Shown here piece by piece: positions 1 through 12,400 of a DNA stretch of 64,000 bases. The notes under the pieces were generated by a model, which saw only the letters and a program-made list of their open reading frames with translations, had not been told where the DNA came from and did not search any database. A program made the translations under genes and the position numbers. Source of the stretch: Lycocorax pyrrhopterus obiensis (Eukaryota > Chordata > Aves > Passeriformes > Paradisaeidae). The number at the start of each line of letters is the position of its first letter. The first letter of the stretch is position 1. Location: assembly GCA_014706295.1 (NCBI GenBank), contig JACSVZ010000002.1:20630494-20694493 (forward strand), in the 5' to 3' direction.

Positions 1-3000
1 AGACAAAATTTTTCCCAGTTACAGGATACATGTAGATGTTTTAACTACTGGACCACAGTGATTTACTTCCATCTATAATCTTATTGTATATGTCCTAATA
101 TTTTGCAAGTGTCCAAGTAGCATGGCTTACAGTGTTCTTATCTATTTCATTGTGTATAGAGAAATTACATGAAACATATCATTACAATATGTCTGGTGTC
201 TGCTGTTATTTAGGAAATCAGGCTAAAATTATTTGTTTGTCCCTTTTTACTTTAATATTTATGAAGTATGCAAGTAGGATTATATGAAGCATATAACTGG
301 AGTTCCTTCAAATCCATGTAATCTTAGAACTAGGCAAAGATTCTAGTAATAAATTTCATAAAATAATTTATTTGCCCCGACCATGTTAAAAATTGTGTGT
401 GCAACTTTCTAATTAATATTTGCACATAGATGCCAGAAACAAGGGGTTATATTCCTCAGTCTCTCTGAATTCAAAGCAGTAATTGCAAACCAACTCACAT
501 GAAGTAAGATTTCGTATGTTAACACTTCAGTTTTGTTAAATGATTTTGGATAACATGTTCATTGAAGTGAAACACAAAAATGTGTTTGTTATTTGCTTTA
601 GCAATCTTGTAGTAATGTATTGTGATACACCTGTAAAAGGCAGATAACCTGTAAGGTGCTGGCTGCTGGGATCTCTGGGTGCCTGGGCTTCCCTGGGGAT
701 GCTGGCCAGAGCATCACTCTGTGCCAGCTTCCCGACACTGCTGTAGGGAACCACTTGTCCTAGTGCTTTTTTTGGCACAAACACCTGTTCTCGGTGTGGC
801 CAAACTGACTACACCCAATATGGTCACTTTTTCATGCTGATAACTCAGACCAGTTTTCAACCAATGATGAAGTTAAAATTAATCTTTCTGTTCTCCACTA
901 CTCTTTGAAGAAGGAAATAGAAATACTTCTACTGACCATAACGGGCATCAGATTGGAGCACTCCTCACTTGATAAAGAGCCCTTTTTAACTCAAGCTCTT
1001 GAAATAAAACTAACAAACAAGCTTAGATTGTGTGTGCTCTGAAACTAATAATGGCAGCAGGCTCCACTATAGAGACTGTAGTTCTCACACAAGCAAGCTA
1101 CCATTGAAATACACAGGAAATCAGAAGGAAGTTTTAGTATTATTGAAGTGTGTTTTGTGAAACCCTGTGAAAAATTTGCCTGATATCTGTTGGGAAAGGT
1201 AGCAAAGCTTCTTTATAAGAAGAATATTACTTTCATTGCATAATACAGAAAAGGGAATTTAAGGATATATTTGTGCTAGCAGTTAATTTCCAAAGTGTAT
1301 TTTATTTTACTCACATGAATGGTACCATTAAAGTTAATGGTACTAATTTCAGTTTTAAACATTTTTTATATATATACACATATGTATACACACAATTAGA
1401 ATATTAGAATGGAGTTAGCTTCTTGATACAGCCAGTCTGCAGTGTGCAAAGATGCCAACTGCGCAGATCACATCATATCAAAAATATCCCATAAAGAAAA
1501 TAATTGTTGTACAGAGTTCAATTAGTCTATTATAGCAAAAAGTACACTGAGTTTGGATAAACAAAAAACTCAGATAAACCAAACTCAAATGAGCATAGTC
1601 ATCTCCCTTTAACATTGTGTTTGTTCTTCCACATTGTAGCTTGCATTATGGTTTTGTTCCTGAAGAGGATTAAACAGAACAGTACACAAGGGCATCCCAG
1701 ACTGGTGCTTTTTAGAACATTTAATAAACCAGTGGGTTCTGGATATTTAGAATCAATAGTTTTCATACAAAAAATTCTAAATGTTCACACCAGAATTTTT
1801 GTATTTTTATAACAGAAATACAAAATTCCACTTCAGCCTGTGTTCGTGACATTTCTTTTCCTTTGCTGACTACTGAGCTGTACAGTCAGAGGCTTAATAT
1901 GGATCATTTATTTTGCAGTAGCAGTGCAAAACTCCAACTGCTTCAGAAGTGCCAAATATGAGCAGATCTTCTAGTTCTTCCCACAAGATTTATACAATCC
2001 ATTCCACACCACATCTTTCGAAAGCATCTTCTATCAAATTCCTAGAATAGTAAATTAAATAATAGATAGACACACCTGGATGAATGCACAAAAAGACACA
2101 TACACAGTGTTGTTCAATTTAGACATAATTCTGTTTACTTGCATTTGTCCTTGAATACCTCACTGATTCCTACATAGCATAAACCTAGAATAGTGTGCAA
2201 GTACTATATATAAAATGTGTTATCTAAACACATTGTTCTTGCAGTGTGTTGGGAACATTAACTGAAGACAGGGCAGAAGGACAAGCAGAATTTAAGCTGT
2301 TAAATTTTTTAACAAATTCCCCTTGCCAGGATTTTAAGTTAATGTCTAACATTTAACTAGTCTGAAGTATAAAGGTGATTCTGCAGGGTTCATATCGAGT
2401 AGTTCTTGCAGCATTCAATAGTAGATGACCTTCCCCTGTGATAGTGGAGCTGATAAGACATTGTATTCTTTTCAAAGCATTACAATTTTTCATTTCATAG
2501 AAGCGTTTCCATACTGAATAGATAAATTTTGTAACAAAAAAAACCCAAAACACTGTAGAATATTTCATTAGAAAATAATCTCATGAAAGCTTCACTCCGT
2601 ATTTCTGATTGGAAGTAAAAACCATTCAGCTTTATAAGGTTTTGAATATATGTGTGTGCAATAGGAATCTAGAACTAAAATATATATTTATAATATCAAT
2701 CATGAAGAAGACAAGGAAAACCACTCATTTTTGTAGTAACAGTAGAGCAGTGTTGATGATTTGGAGCTAGAGTGAATAAAGGTAAACTGCCAGGGAAGGT
2801 TGAGAATGAATATGAAACACAATGATGCTCTCATCTACAACACAAAAGACCTTGATTTGACTGTCTTGAAATTTATTGGGAAGGTTGATTTGTGTTTGAA
2901 TAACCACAAAGTTCACCTCAATTGATAAGCCAGTCATAACGGATTTTAAAAGCTGATTTAGCTAATGTGATTAATGTATAAGCCTGTTCACTCCCATTGA

Positions 3001-5489
3001 TTAAATTTCTGTATGTAAAGAAAATCTGTTTTATGAATAATTTTGAGATTCTCTGGGGATTAAAAGGTGCTAGCCAAAGTTGAAATATTAGATGAAATAA
3101 TTTCACCACTAAAAAAGAACATTATTTCAAATTAAGTACAGATACTGTACTTAATGCTTTAAAAATAGATGACACTTTATCAAATTTAAATAAAGGATTC
3201 AGAAAATACAGACTAGTAACCACAAATACATACATTTTAATTGACAGAAATCATGATTTAAAGAGTAACAATAGGAAACTTGTGAAAAAGAAATTATGTT
3301 TCAACTAATTTATTGCAAGTCTTGGAATATGTAATTATAAAATCAAATTTGTAAAACAAAGCATTAACACAACAAATATGTTTTGGAAATGCTGCCAAAA
3401 ATATGTCACAGAGGAACCACCAAGGATATGAAGTAGCTACAGATTAAGGAATAAAATACCTCCATGGATTAAAACATGGGAAATGGAAACAAAGAGCAAG
3501 TTTATTAGAGCAAAATTAGAGCATTGGGGTGTTTATGAAAGTTCTGTAATAAGTTTTATGCTTAATACATTAATAAATGGTTGGGAAACATAGACAAATG
3601 GGGATGACAAAACTTGCAAATGGAACAAAATGTTTAGTTTAGTTTATTTAAATCCAAAAAAAAGATTATGGGGATATTCAGAAATTTTACGTCAATTGAG
3701 TGGATGAGTAGTGTGATAGCAAAGAAACCGTAAGCTCAATAAATAGTAACCACAATATTAGAGCAAACACATTGAGATGCTTATCCTCACCAGTAAGTTC
3801 TGAATTGACTAAATTAACCAAAGACAAACCCAGTCATCATTACAGATAATGTGTGTATCCAAAATCAATAAATTTGAGCAAATAAATAGGGGAAGGAAAG
3901 TAATACAGAATTCTAATGAGAAATAGACAAACATTGCTTATCAAATTTCAAAAGATTGTGAGCAAAAGCATGGAAAACATCCAAGAAGGGATTTAAAAAT
4001 GGACAATTTTTACTTCAGAAAGAAAATAGGATTTGTTGCCTCAAATCTGCTGTGGAAAAATCTCAAAAGAAAAATGGCAAAGGACAGCTAAAGCAATAAA
4101 AAATAAAAATTGATATTAAAAATTGGGATTGAGTCATGCCTTTCTCCATGGATCATAATTTAAAATAAGAAAGTCTTCATCAGTTAATGAAGTCATAAAT
4201 TGACAAAATCAAATGAGAAAAAAACCCACTTTACTCGTAGTATGTGGTTAATTTTTGATGCCCCTTCCAACACTACATTATCAAAGCCAAAAAGTTAGAA
4301 AGTTTGAAGAGAGAAGAGGAATTCAAGTGGAGAAAACATGTAAGTAAGATAGCAGGAGTATCAAGAATTAAAATAATAAATATAGAAAATAATTTGGAAA
4401 GCTACAGTTTAAACCAGCTAATAGCTGTTACATTGAAATGACATGTAGGCTCAGATTAACCCATATTGTCAAAAACTTCTGAGTTGGGTTATTCAATCCC
4501 GTGTGTAAATTCTTTGTCTTGATTTTTTAACTACAGGATTCTCAAGTTGGATTATGTTTACGACTTGAACGTAAAAGCATCTGTGTATGTATAATATCGG
4601 TACCTACTGTAATCTTACTAGCATATGCAACTTGCTCTTTTGCCAACTACTCATTTTGCACACATTATACATTTGCTGTTGCCAGTGGGTGTGTATTTTG
4701 AGGCTGAAAGGTGAACATCTGCTTGCGTGCTTTGGTGACGAGGGGGAGACTTAGGTTGTTTATGGCACAGCTGCTTATCTTTTTCATGAAGGCCCTCGAC
4801 CTGAGACATCCAGATGTCTTCAACATTGAGATACCTACCCCATCCTAAAGTAGATAGACTTGGACTCTTTAAATTCCACTGAACAAGTGTCATTTAAAAG
4901 ATACCCTGGCCCAGTTTTGGAATTCTTCTGTCTGTATATGCCTATGTCCGAGGCATTTGGGCTGAGTGGCCATGGTCACCATGCTTAGCTGTGGAAATGA
5001 GGAGCCTGCCCCAAGCAGCAAGTGGCATCCCCAGGCTAGCAGAGACAAGCCAGGTTTCAGGATAGTGGGTGCAGCCCACACTTTTGAAGGGTCATGTCAC
5101 ATCCGCCTTGTTCAGGCTAAGGCTGTCCTCATTCCAGAGCCAGTCACAGCAACGCTACCTGTGCTGGCTTAGCTTCCCCGTGCACTGCACAGAGAGTGAA
5201 CTTTTACAAGGTATCATGAATAATCAAATGTCATCCTTCAGCCTGCCAGCTGGGTGCTCTTCAGGCCCTTGGAAGAAATTTCCCCTTCTCAGGTGTGGGC
5301 CTTAGTCTTCCTCGGGTATTTAGGCTGGCATTTATGGAGACCAACCAGACTCTCGAGATCACCCTGGCAGGTGGCTGCTTGGCCTTCGACGTGGGAGCCT
5401 GGGCATATTCCCACCAGTCGGTCTCTGGCCAGACTCCCAGGTGTTCAATCTCAGACACACATTTCTGTGTTTCCAAGAACCGCGCTATT
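1..5489. other. Upstream intergenic sequence, no gene seen
   Basis: AT-rich sequence upstream of HACD1. Its open frames are short, mostly begin with non-ATG codons and resemble no protein I know. In human, STAM lies upstream of HACD1 and is transcribed away from it, but none of the STAM N-terminal coding sequence is visible here, so that promoter is probably further left. A stretch around 3540-4010 has loose resemblance to very old CR1 sequence, too weak to annotate separately. The block 640-790 is more GC-rich than its surroundings, with no identity assigned. Confidence 0.6.
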
Positions 5490-6460
5490 TTCTGTCACTT
5501 TTTCCGAGGTGGGCTGTGCCCGCTGCTGCTGCCTGACGGTCAGCAGCAAGGCCGGGTACCATCCCATCAGGAGCTCCCTGCCGATGGAGGCTCGCCCGCC
5601 CCCGCAGGCTCTGGCTGCCCCGGGGCGCCCCGCGGCGCGGAGGGAGGAGCGCGCAGGGCCATGTGAGCCGCTGGCGGCGGCAGCGGCCCTCGGGGAAGAC
5701 AGATGGGGTGAGGGACAGCGCTCGGTCCGGCTGTCAGCGCGGCCCCAGCCCCGCCGCGGAGGGAGCCCCTCCTCCCCGCCGTGTGCGCCGCGCTCCCGGC
5801 CGGGGAACCATGGCGTCCAGCGAGGAGGACGGAGGCGGCAACGGCGCTGTGGAGGAGAAGGAGAATGGCAAGAAGAAGAAGCTGGGCGCCCTGGCCACGA
5901 TCTGGCTCATCTTCTACAACGTCGCCATGACCGCGGGGTGAGCGGGCGCGGGCGGCAGCGCGGCGCCTCCGCGGGGCGCGGGGCGGCGGAGCCGGGGCGG
6001 CGCGGCCGGGGCGAGGCGGGGGCCCGGCGGGGCCGGGGGGCGGCCGGGCGGGAGAGCCGGGACGCGGGGGAGCCGCCGGGAGCGGGGCTCTCCTCGGCTG
6101 CCGGGCATTGCCTAATACGGTGCAGCGCTGCCAGCCGCCGGCGCGTCACCCCGCGCCCGCCGTGGAGGTTAAGTATAGCCGGGACCGGAATGCCGGGCGG
6201 GGGAGCCGCGTCCCGCGGCACGGCCTCGCCGGATGCGGAGGGGGCTGCTGGCCGCCCGCGGGGAGCCGACAGCGCTCCTCGGTGCCGCCGGGGGCTCCCC
6301 GGGCCGGGGTCCCGCGTGGGGCGGCGCGCTCGCTCGGTGCGCCCCTGCTCTGAGCCGCAGAGCCCGCCCCGGCCCCCGGCAGGCAGAGCTGTCCAAAGCC
6401 AGCGCGGCCCGCGGCGCCCCCGGGCAGGAGGGATGAGCAGGGATGCAGGGGGAAGAGCTG
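5490..6460 (+). promoter_or_regulatory. HACD1: CpG island promoter of HACD1
   Basis: Strongly GC- and CpG-rich block in otherwise AT-rich DNA, spanning the 5' UTR, coding exon 1 and the first part of intron 1. Composition rises just before 5500 and falls back after about 6450. I see no convincing TATA box at a suitable distance from the ATG at 5810, which fits dispersed CpG-island initiation. The transcription start cannot be fixed from sequence alone. Boundaries are by eye. Confidence 0.75.
5810..5937 (+). CDS. HACD1: HACD1 coding exon 1
   Basis: 128 nt, encodes residues 1-42 and two bases of Gly43. The charged N-terminus ([10 protein letters not shown]) is followed by the first membrane segment ([19 protein letters not shown]). 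The donor is GTGAGC at 5938. The frame stays open for at least 49 codons upstream of the ATG but contains no ATG there. Confidence 0.93.
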
Positions 6461-9400
6461 CAGTAGCCCAGCAGGTTCATTTGAGCTTGTGCTCCGTGCT
6501 GCGAGGCTTTGCTGTGAGGAAAGCGGGAATTTATTTTGAATAACAGATCGTAAGAGGAGTCAGGTTTATGTTGCTAGTACTCGAAGCACATGTTCTCACT
6601 TCTTGAAAATTTTCCCTGTTCACTAACTCTTGGGGAAAAAAAAACCCAACCCATTAATTTCCACATGCTTAAAAGAAAGCTAAGAATTAAAAAATTTAAA
6701 ACTTCTAGGGTGATATTCATCATGAGAACAGTTTTACTTTGGTTACTGGTGGGTGATCTCTCTGCCCTTTGAATCCCGTAGAGTAAAACTAACACGCCGC
6801 AGTTGAGGCAGGAGCTCAAGCACTGATGGAGAAAGCCGGGAATGTGATCGTAGTGGCTTTCTTCTCACTAGCAACTGTGAATCTTGAATATGTATTCAAG
6901 TCTGTTCATATGTTATTGCAGCACTTTTTGAAAAGCACTTTTACTTGAGGTTAATGTTACCTCATTGAATTACCAGTCTTGTGCTCCATGTGTGAATTTG
7001 CTAATGAACACTGACTCTTGCCACTCTCTTTTATATGTCTCTAAAAGATTATCGAACCGTATTAGTTTTGGCCTTAGGTGCTGCTTCAGTATCTCCCGCT
7101 TCCTTCTCTTCCATTTTCCATTAATATCAAAAGGAATTAAGACACGCAAAACTGGATTTTTTAATGTTGAAACAGAGAAAAAAAGAGATAGGATTAAATT
7201 CTTATAATCGTTTATGGGTACAATTTAAGAGAAAAAATACATATTTGAAATACAGCAATATTTAACCAAGGCACTACACAGGATAAATGTATAACTAGAA
7301 CAGTATATTTGTCCAGTTGACCAGGCAGTGCAGTGTTGTCCAGACAGTGCAATATAGCAAAATGTTTCTGGAGTTTTAACTGACCAATGCATAACAACCA
7401 CTTTAATTAAAAAAAAAAAATTGCAGCTTATCTTTGTTTCTAAAAGAGATTTAAGGGGCTCAAATGACAGATCAATACCCAATCTTGCTGAAAGTTCCAA
7501 CTGGAGATGCTGCCTTTATTATAGAAAGTGTTTTCCATTTCCTGGTGATTCGTAATACTCAGTACAAGGGCTTTCCTGAGATCCAAAGTCAAAGCCACTG
7601 ACAGCTGAATAAAACCATCTACAGAAATTTACGTCCACATAAAAAATCATTTAAGAGAAATACATTTGCAGTCTTTGATTCTGAGTGTAGTCCAAGATTA
7701 CTTCTCTCTGCAATGCTTTGGTTGTGGAATGAGGTGCAGAAAATTCCTTGTTAGGTTAAATGTATTATGACTTCTCAGTCTAAGTCTCAGACAGAGCTGT
7801 TGCTGTCAGATTTGTGCTGCCAGCTGGATGTAAACTCACTGTCACCTTCCTCTTGTCAAACACTTCACTATAAAACAGGGCAGCTTCACTGTGAAAGACT
7901 ATCAGTGAAATTCCAGTAATTCCTCATTTCCACAGTGGTGGCAGAGAACCTGAAATAAATGCACTCATATTTAAAATGCGTTATAAAATCTTAGTAACAC
8001 TTGTGAGGGAAAATTTTGGAGCGCTGACAGATCGGATTCATGGGCTTAAAGTAGAAGGGATCAAAGAGGGGAATAATTCCTGCTGTGTGGGGAAGCCTGA
8101 CTAACTCTGTGAGTTTGAAATGCTGTCATGAAGTACTGGAATGGGGCACACCAAGTGACTGCATAGCAGTAGCTGCCGTGCGTAGGAGTTGTTAAGGGGC
8201 TGATACTGAAGTCCGTGCCATCCGAGGTGAACAGGGAGCTGTCAGGATCCATGTGGCTCTCATGCTGTCACAGCAGAACGGATCTGACCAAAGATTACTA
8301 TTTCCTGGTACCCTGTTTCCAATGCTAGCCTATACCTTATGCTCAGGCAGGAGTATAAGAAGATGAGTTAAATATTTATCCAAATGTTTATGTAAATATT
8401 CCTCTGAATATTTATAATCTCTCTGAATCTGCCTCTGAGTATTTCTAAGACCCTTCTGCTTTGTCACTTGGGCCCTTCCTTAGCCAGAGCTCATGTTGCT
8501 GTAGAATATACTTGCTATGTCTTTATGGAGAATGAAAAGACTGAGTAATTGTTCCCAGAAACATCAGAGAAAAAGTTAAACTAAAATTTTTGTCATTTTT
8601 GATTTTTATTTTTACCTCTCAAAATAGCCATCCATAGCTCTTGTTATGCCTATGTCTGTATTAAAGAATTTTTGTATTTTCTTCCTGGTTTTGGTTTGAA
8701 ACCTGAAGTTTTCAGTCTTCTTGCTAATATGATGTTTTAAGAATGAGGTATAGGTCTGAAAGGCTGAGAGAGTTGGGTTTTTTCGGTGTGGAGAATGGAA
8801 GGCTCCAGGGTAACATTACTGAGACCTTTCAGTTCCTGAAGGGAGCCCACAAGAGAGCTGGAGAGGGACTTTTCACAAGGGCCTATAGTGATAGAATGGC
8901 TTTAAGGTATAATGGCTTTAAACTGAGAGAGAAGGTTTAGATTAGATACTGGGAGGAAATTCTTTGCTCAGAGGGTGGTGAGGCACTTGTAGAGGTTGCC
9001 CAAAGAACCCGTGGATGCCCCACTCCTGCAAGTGTTCAAAGCCAGGTTGGATGGGGCCCTGAGCAAACTCATCTAGTGGAAAGTGTCCCTCCTTACAGCA
9101 GGAAGGATGGGACCTAGATGGTCTCTAAGGTCCATTCCAACCCAAACAATCCTATGGTTAAGGAACATACAGTACACTGTTTTGGAAATCTTAATTATAT
9201 AAAAATGGGTTTATTACGTGGAAGGAATTCCTCATGCCTTGGTTTATTTTACGGTCTGGGCTGGTGGTGGGATCAACTCACAGTTTAGAAGTTTATTTTT
9301 TTAATCTCAATTTCCATTCCAAATCTCAATTTAAGTTTTATATCAAATTCTACTATGATTAAAAGATATTGTTACTTTTTCTTTCTTTTACATTGGAAGG

Positions 9401-12400
9401 GTTATTAGTTGGCATCGTTGTTCAGTTTCCTAAAAAAACCCCAAAAAAATTATCCAACCCTCTCAAATGTGCTAGTTAAATATATCTGCTTCTGGAAGTC
9501 AGGAGCATAGAACACCTGTCTTGCAGCACTTTGGAGTATGATTTTTAAATCAAGTTTTAAACCACTTCTCAACACTTTTGAAAACATAATTGTAGTGGTA
9601 ACTTCATTTGGACAATCACAAACATTGTGAAGCATTAAGATCACTAGTCAGTCCTGAAACTGGTGAGTTGAGGGGCCATGAAAAATGTAAAACTGATGTG
9701 CATAAATTCCGGTCCTGTACTTTTACAAACTTGCAACCCAAACAGTGACTTCAGTGCCAAGCTCATCATGTGGTTTCAAATAACAGTATTTAATAGTCAA
9801 GATGGATGAGGATTTAATAGTAAAAATTTGTAGTCACAAGCTAGCGAAAAGTCTGATGGATGGGTGGTTTTGGGGGGTTCCCTCAATTAAGTCAATCCTC
9901 TGAAGGTTGTTAGTTATCCTCAATCCTTTTCCAAGTAAAGAGATGAGTGTAATGCTTGCATAATATTATATAATATTTATGTCTAAAGATATTTTTGATG
10001 ATCTAAGAACACCGACAAGTGAAGAATCAAAGATAATCCATGACGAAAAATGCTCTACTAAATTATTTACAATGGATGGATATTTTTAGAATTCTAATTT
10101 GAAATGTATCCATTCTCTTTCTTTTATAGGTGGCTGGTATTAGGTATTGCCATGGTGCGGTTTTATATACAGAAAGGAACACATAGAGGCTTATTCAGAA
10201 GCGTTCAAAGGACGCTTAAATTTTTCCAGACATTTGCTTTGCTTGAGGTAAATTTTAAACATTAGTTTGCTTTACTGGATGCTGCATATCACAGGCAAAA
10301 CACATTATTATCCTGAATTTAAAATAAAAATATTATATTAGTGCTAAAAGCCTTTTTTACTTTATTATTTAATGACGATTTGGGGGTGGGAGAGATGATT
10401 ACTTGAAACAAATGGGCACATGTTTTTCCAACTTAATTCTAATATTTCTTTAAATCAGACGGTGCCTGGGAACTGCTTTGATTTGAGAGTCTTTAATGCA
10501 AAAGGCAAAATCTTGAAGGCATTACAGCCAGCAGACCAGCCCTCCAGTGTAGTAGAATCTCATGACCATGTCAGAGATTATAGGTTACCTGTAATTCTTT
10601 ATACTGACTTACTATCCTTCTGTGCCTTTCCTGCTTCTGCTTATTGCGAGACTGGATTCATGTACCCCATATAATCCATGGCAACAGGATCTGTGCCAGA
10701 TGTGCAAAGTATTCTTTAAATAATACTTTTGCAAACTATACACTAGTGGTCTCAGTTCTGGTACATCTTTGGAATGAGGCTTGGGTTTATGGAGCACTTG
10801 CAGTTCTTTCCCAGGCACAACAAAGAGTGCCTATCTACATTTTGACTGTTTTCCTCAATCTGCCTACGACATCTCTAGTTCAAACAACTATTCAAATCAT
10901 GTCACCAGCTGTGTATAGGCTTTTGTGCTGTTAAACTTTCACAGTAACTAATTCTATTCAAGTCTGCCAAAATAACGAAAAGTACTTCATTTGCTAAATG
11001 AAAATACACTATATCTAAAGCTTCATAGCTGTCATTGACAAAAGTATAATAATGTTATTAATCTGTAATGAATGCAGAACATTTTAAAATTGCTGTGTGT
11101 TTAGCATTCCTTATATGACTTTCCTCTACGCTTTCCTGTAAAATTCTTCTTTGAATCAGGTAAAGGAAAGAAAGCTTACTAGCTGAAAAAAATGCTTTGT
11201 AGGTATCTAAATGTCTTATATTTACAATCAATTTGGAAAACAAATGTCTTTCATGTATTTGCACAGCTCAGATATTCAGCCCATCCCAACATTGATTGCC
11301 AGGGCTCTGCCATGTATTTCTTTTTAAGACTGTTAGTGGGAGACAAAAAACAGAATTGAGCCTAGGTTTATATTAATACCAAAAGGCCAGGTTTATAGGG
11401 TAGCTAGTAACATGCTGCATATCAGTAACTTCTGACTTATTTTTATTTACAGGTAGTCCACTGTGCAGTTGGTGAGTTCTTTGTTTTAGTTTCTCCTGTA
11501 ATTAGTTAAAACATGAATTGTGGAACAGAGATAACATGTTTCTCTTTTTAAGGAATAGTTCGCACATCTGTGCTTGTGACTGGGGTCCAAGTGAGTTCAA
11601 GAATCTTCATGGTGTGGTTCATTGCACATAGTATAAAACAGGTATGTGTGTGAGCAAATGATGTTTTGATAGCTTTTAAGGAGAAGCTATTAATACAGTT
11701 CTCATTTCACTAGGAAGACCAATTTAAAAATTAATTATATTCCTACAGAGAATACTTAATACTTGAGTGCAATTTTGGAAGTTAGGGTTACAAAATGGAA
11801 TTTGTGTGATTCTTCCCAGGATACTGAGTCTGGGTCTTAGCTGTAAGTCGGCAGTGTCTTCAGCATCGTGCCCTCTGTGGTCTGCCTAAGTGAAATCAAT
11901 GACTGCTCCTATTATTTATGAGTAAAACTACCCCAGTGTTAACAGTTCCCTTTCAAAAATTTCAATAAGCACTTGCTGAATTAATCTAAATGAATTGTAA
12001 ATTTATGTCTTTAAATTTATGCCTTAAATGGAATTCACCTGGATAAACATTGTTGCAATTTTGCCATTTTTTTAGAAACCTTCTCAAAATTGTAATGTTA
12101 TGGTAGTATTACCATTTGATGACATCCAGCATGTCACAATGGCACTTTAGGACCTATGTAAATGACAATAGTTTATTTGCCTGGCTGTAGGTGGCTACTG
12201 TAAGGCTAGTGAACCATTAGCAGAATGAAACAAGCAGTTCACAGCTAGTAGGTAGGACATTAGGTTCAGTTTGTGAGGTGTGCTTTCTACGAAAGGCATG
12301 TAAAAAAATTAAGTGATAGATTTTGTGCTCCTGAATTTCTTCAGAACTTGAAAAGCTGAGCCATTAAACTGTCTCACCAGCAGATGGCATAGGCCTTTCT

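Larger units (their letters stand above)
5938..10129 (+). other. HACD1: HACD1 intron 1
   Basis: 4,192-bp intron with donor GTGAGC and acceptor TTTTATAG. The 5' part is CpG island; the rest is AT-rich and contains an old minus-oriented CR1 remnant (8276-8360) and a younger plus-oriented CR1 3' end (8745-9159). No further exon was recognised. Open frames in the GC-rich start are out of frame with HACD1 and composition-driven. Confidence 0.85.

Noticed and set aside
1..5489. First exons of STAM on the minus strand
   Set aside because: Expected from human gene order upstream of HACD1, but no STAM-like N-terminal coding sequence or second CpG island is visible in this interval.
5254..6543. A 429-codon open frame across the HACD1 promoter island
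   Set aside because: It begins with GTG, is out of frame with HACD1 exon 1, and is rich in Arg, Gly, Pro and Ala, as expected from GC-rich DNA lacking stop codons. The spliced HACD1 model explains the coding signal.
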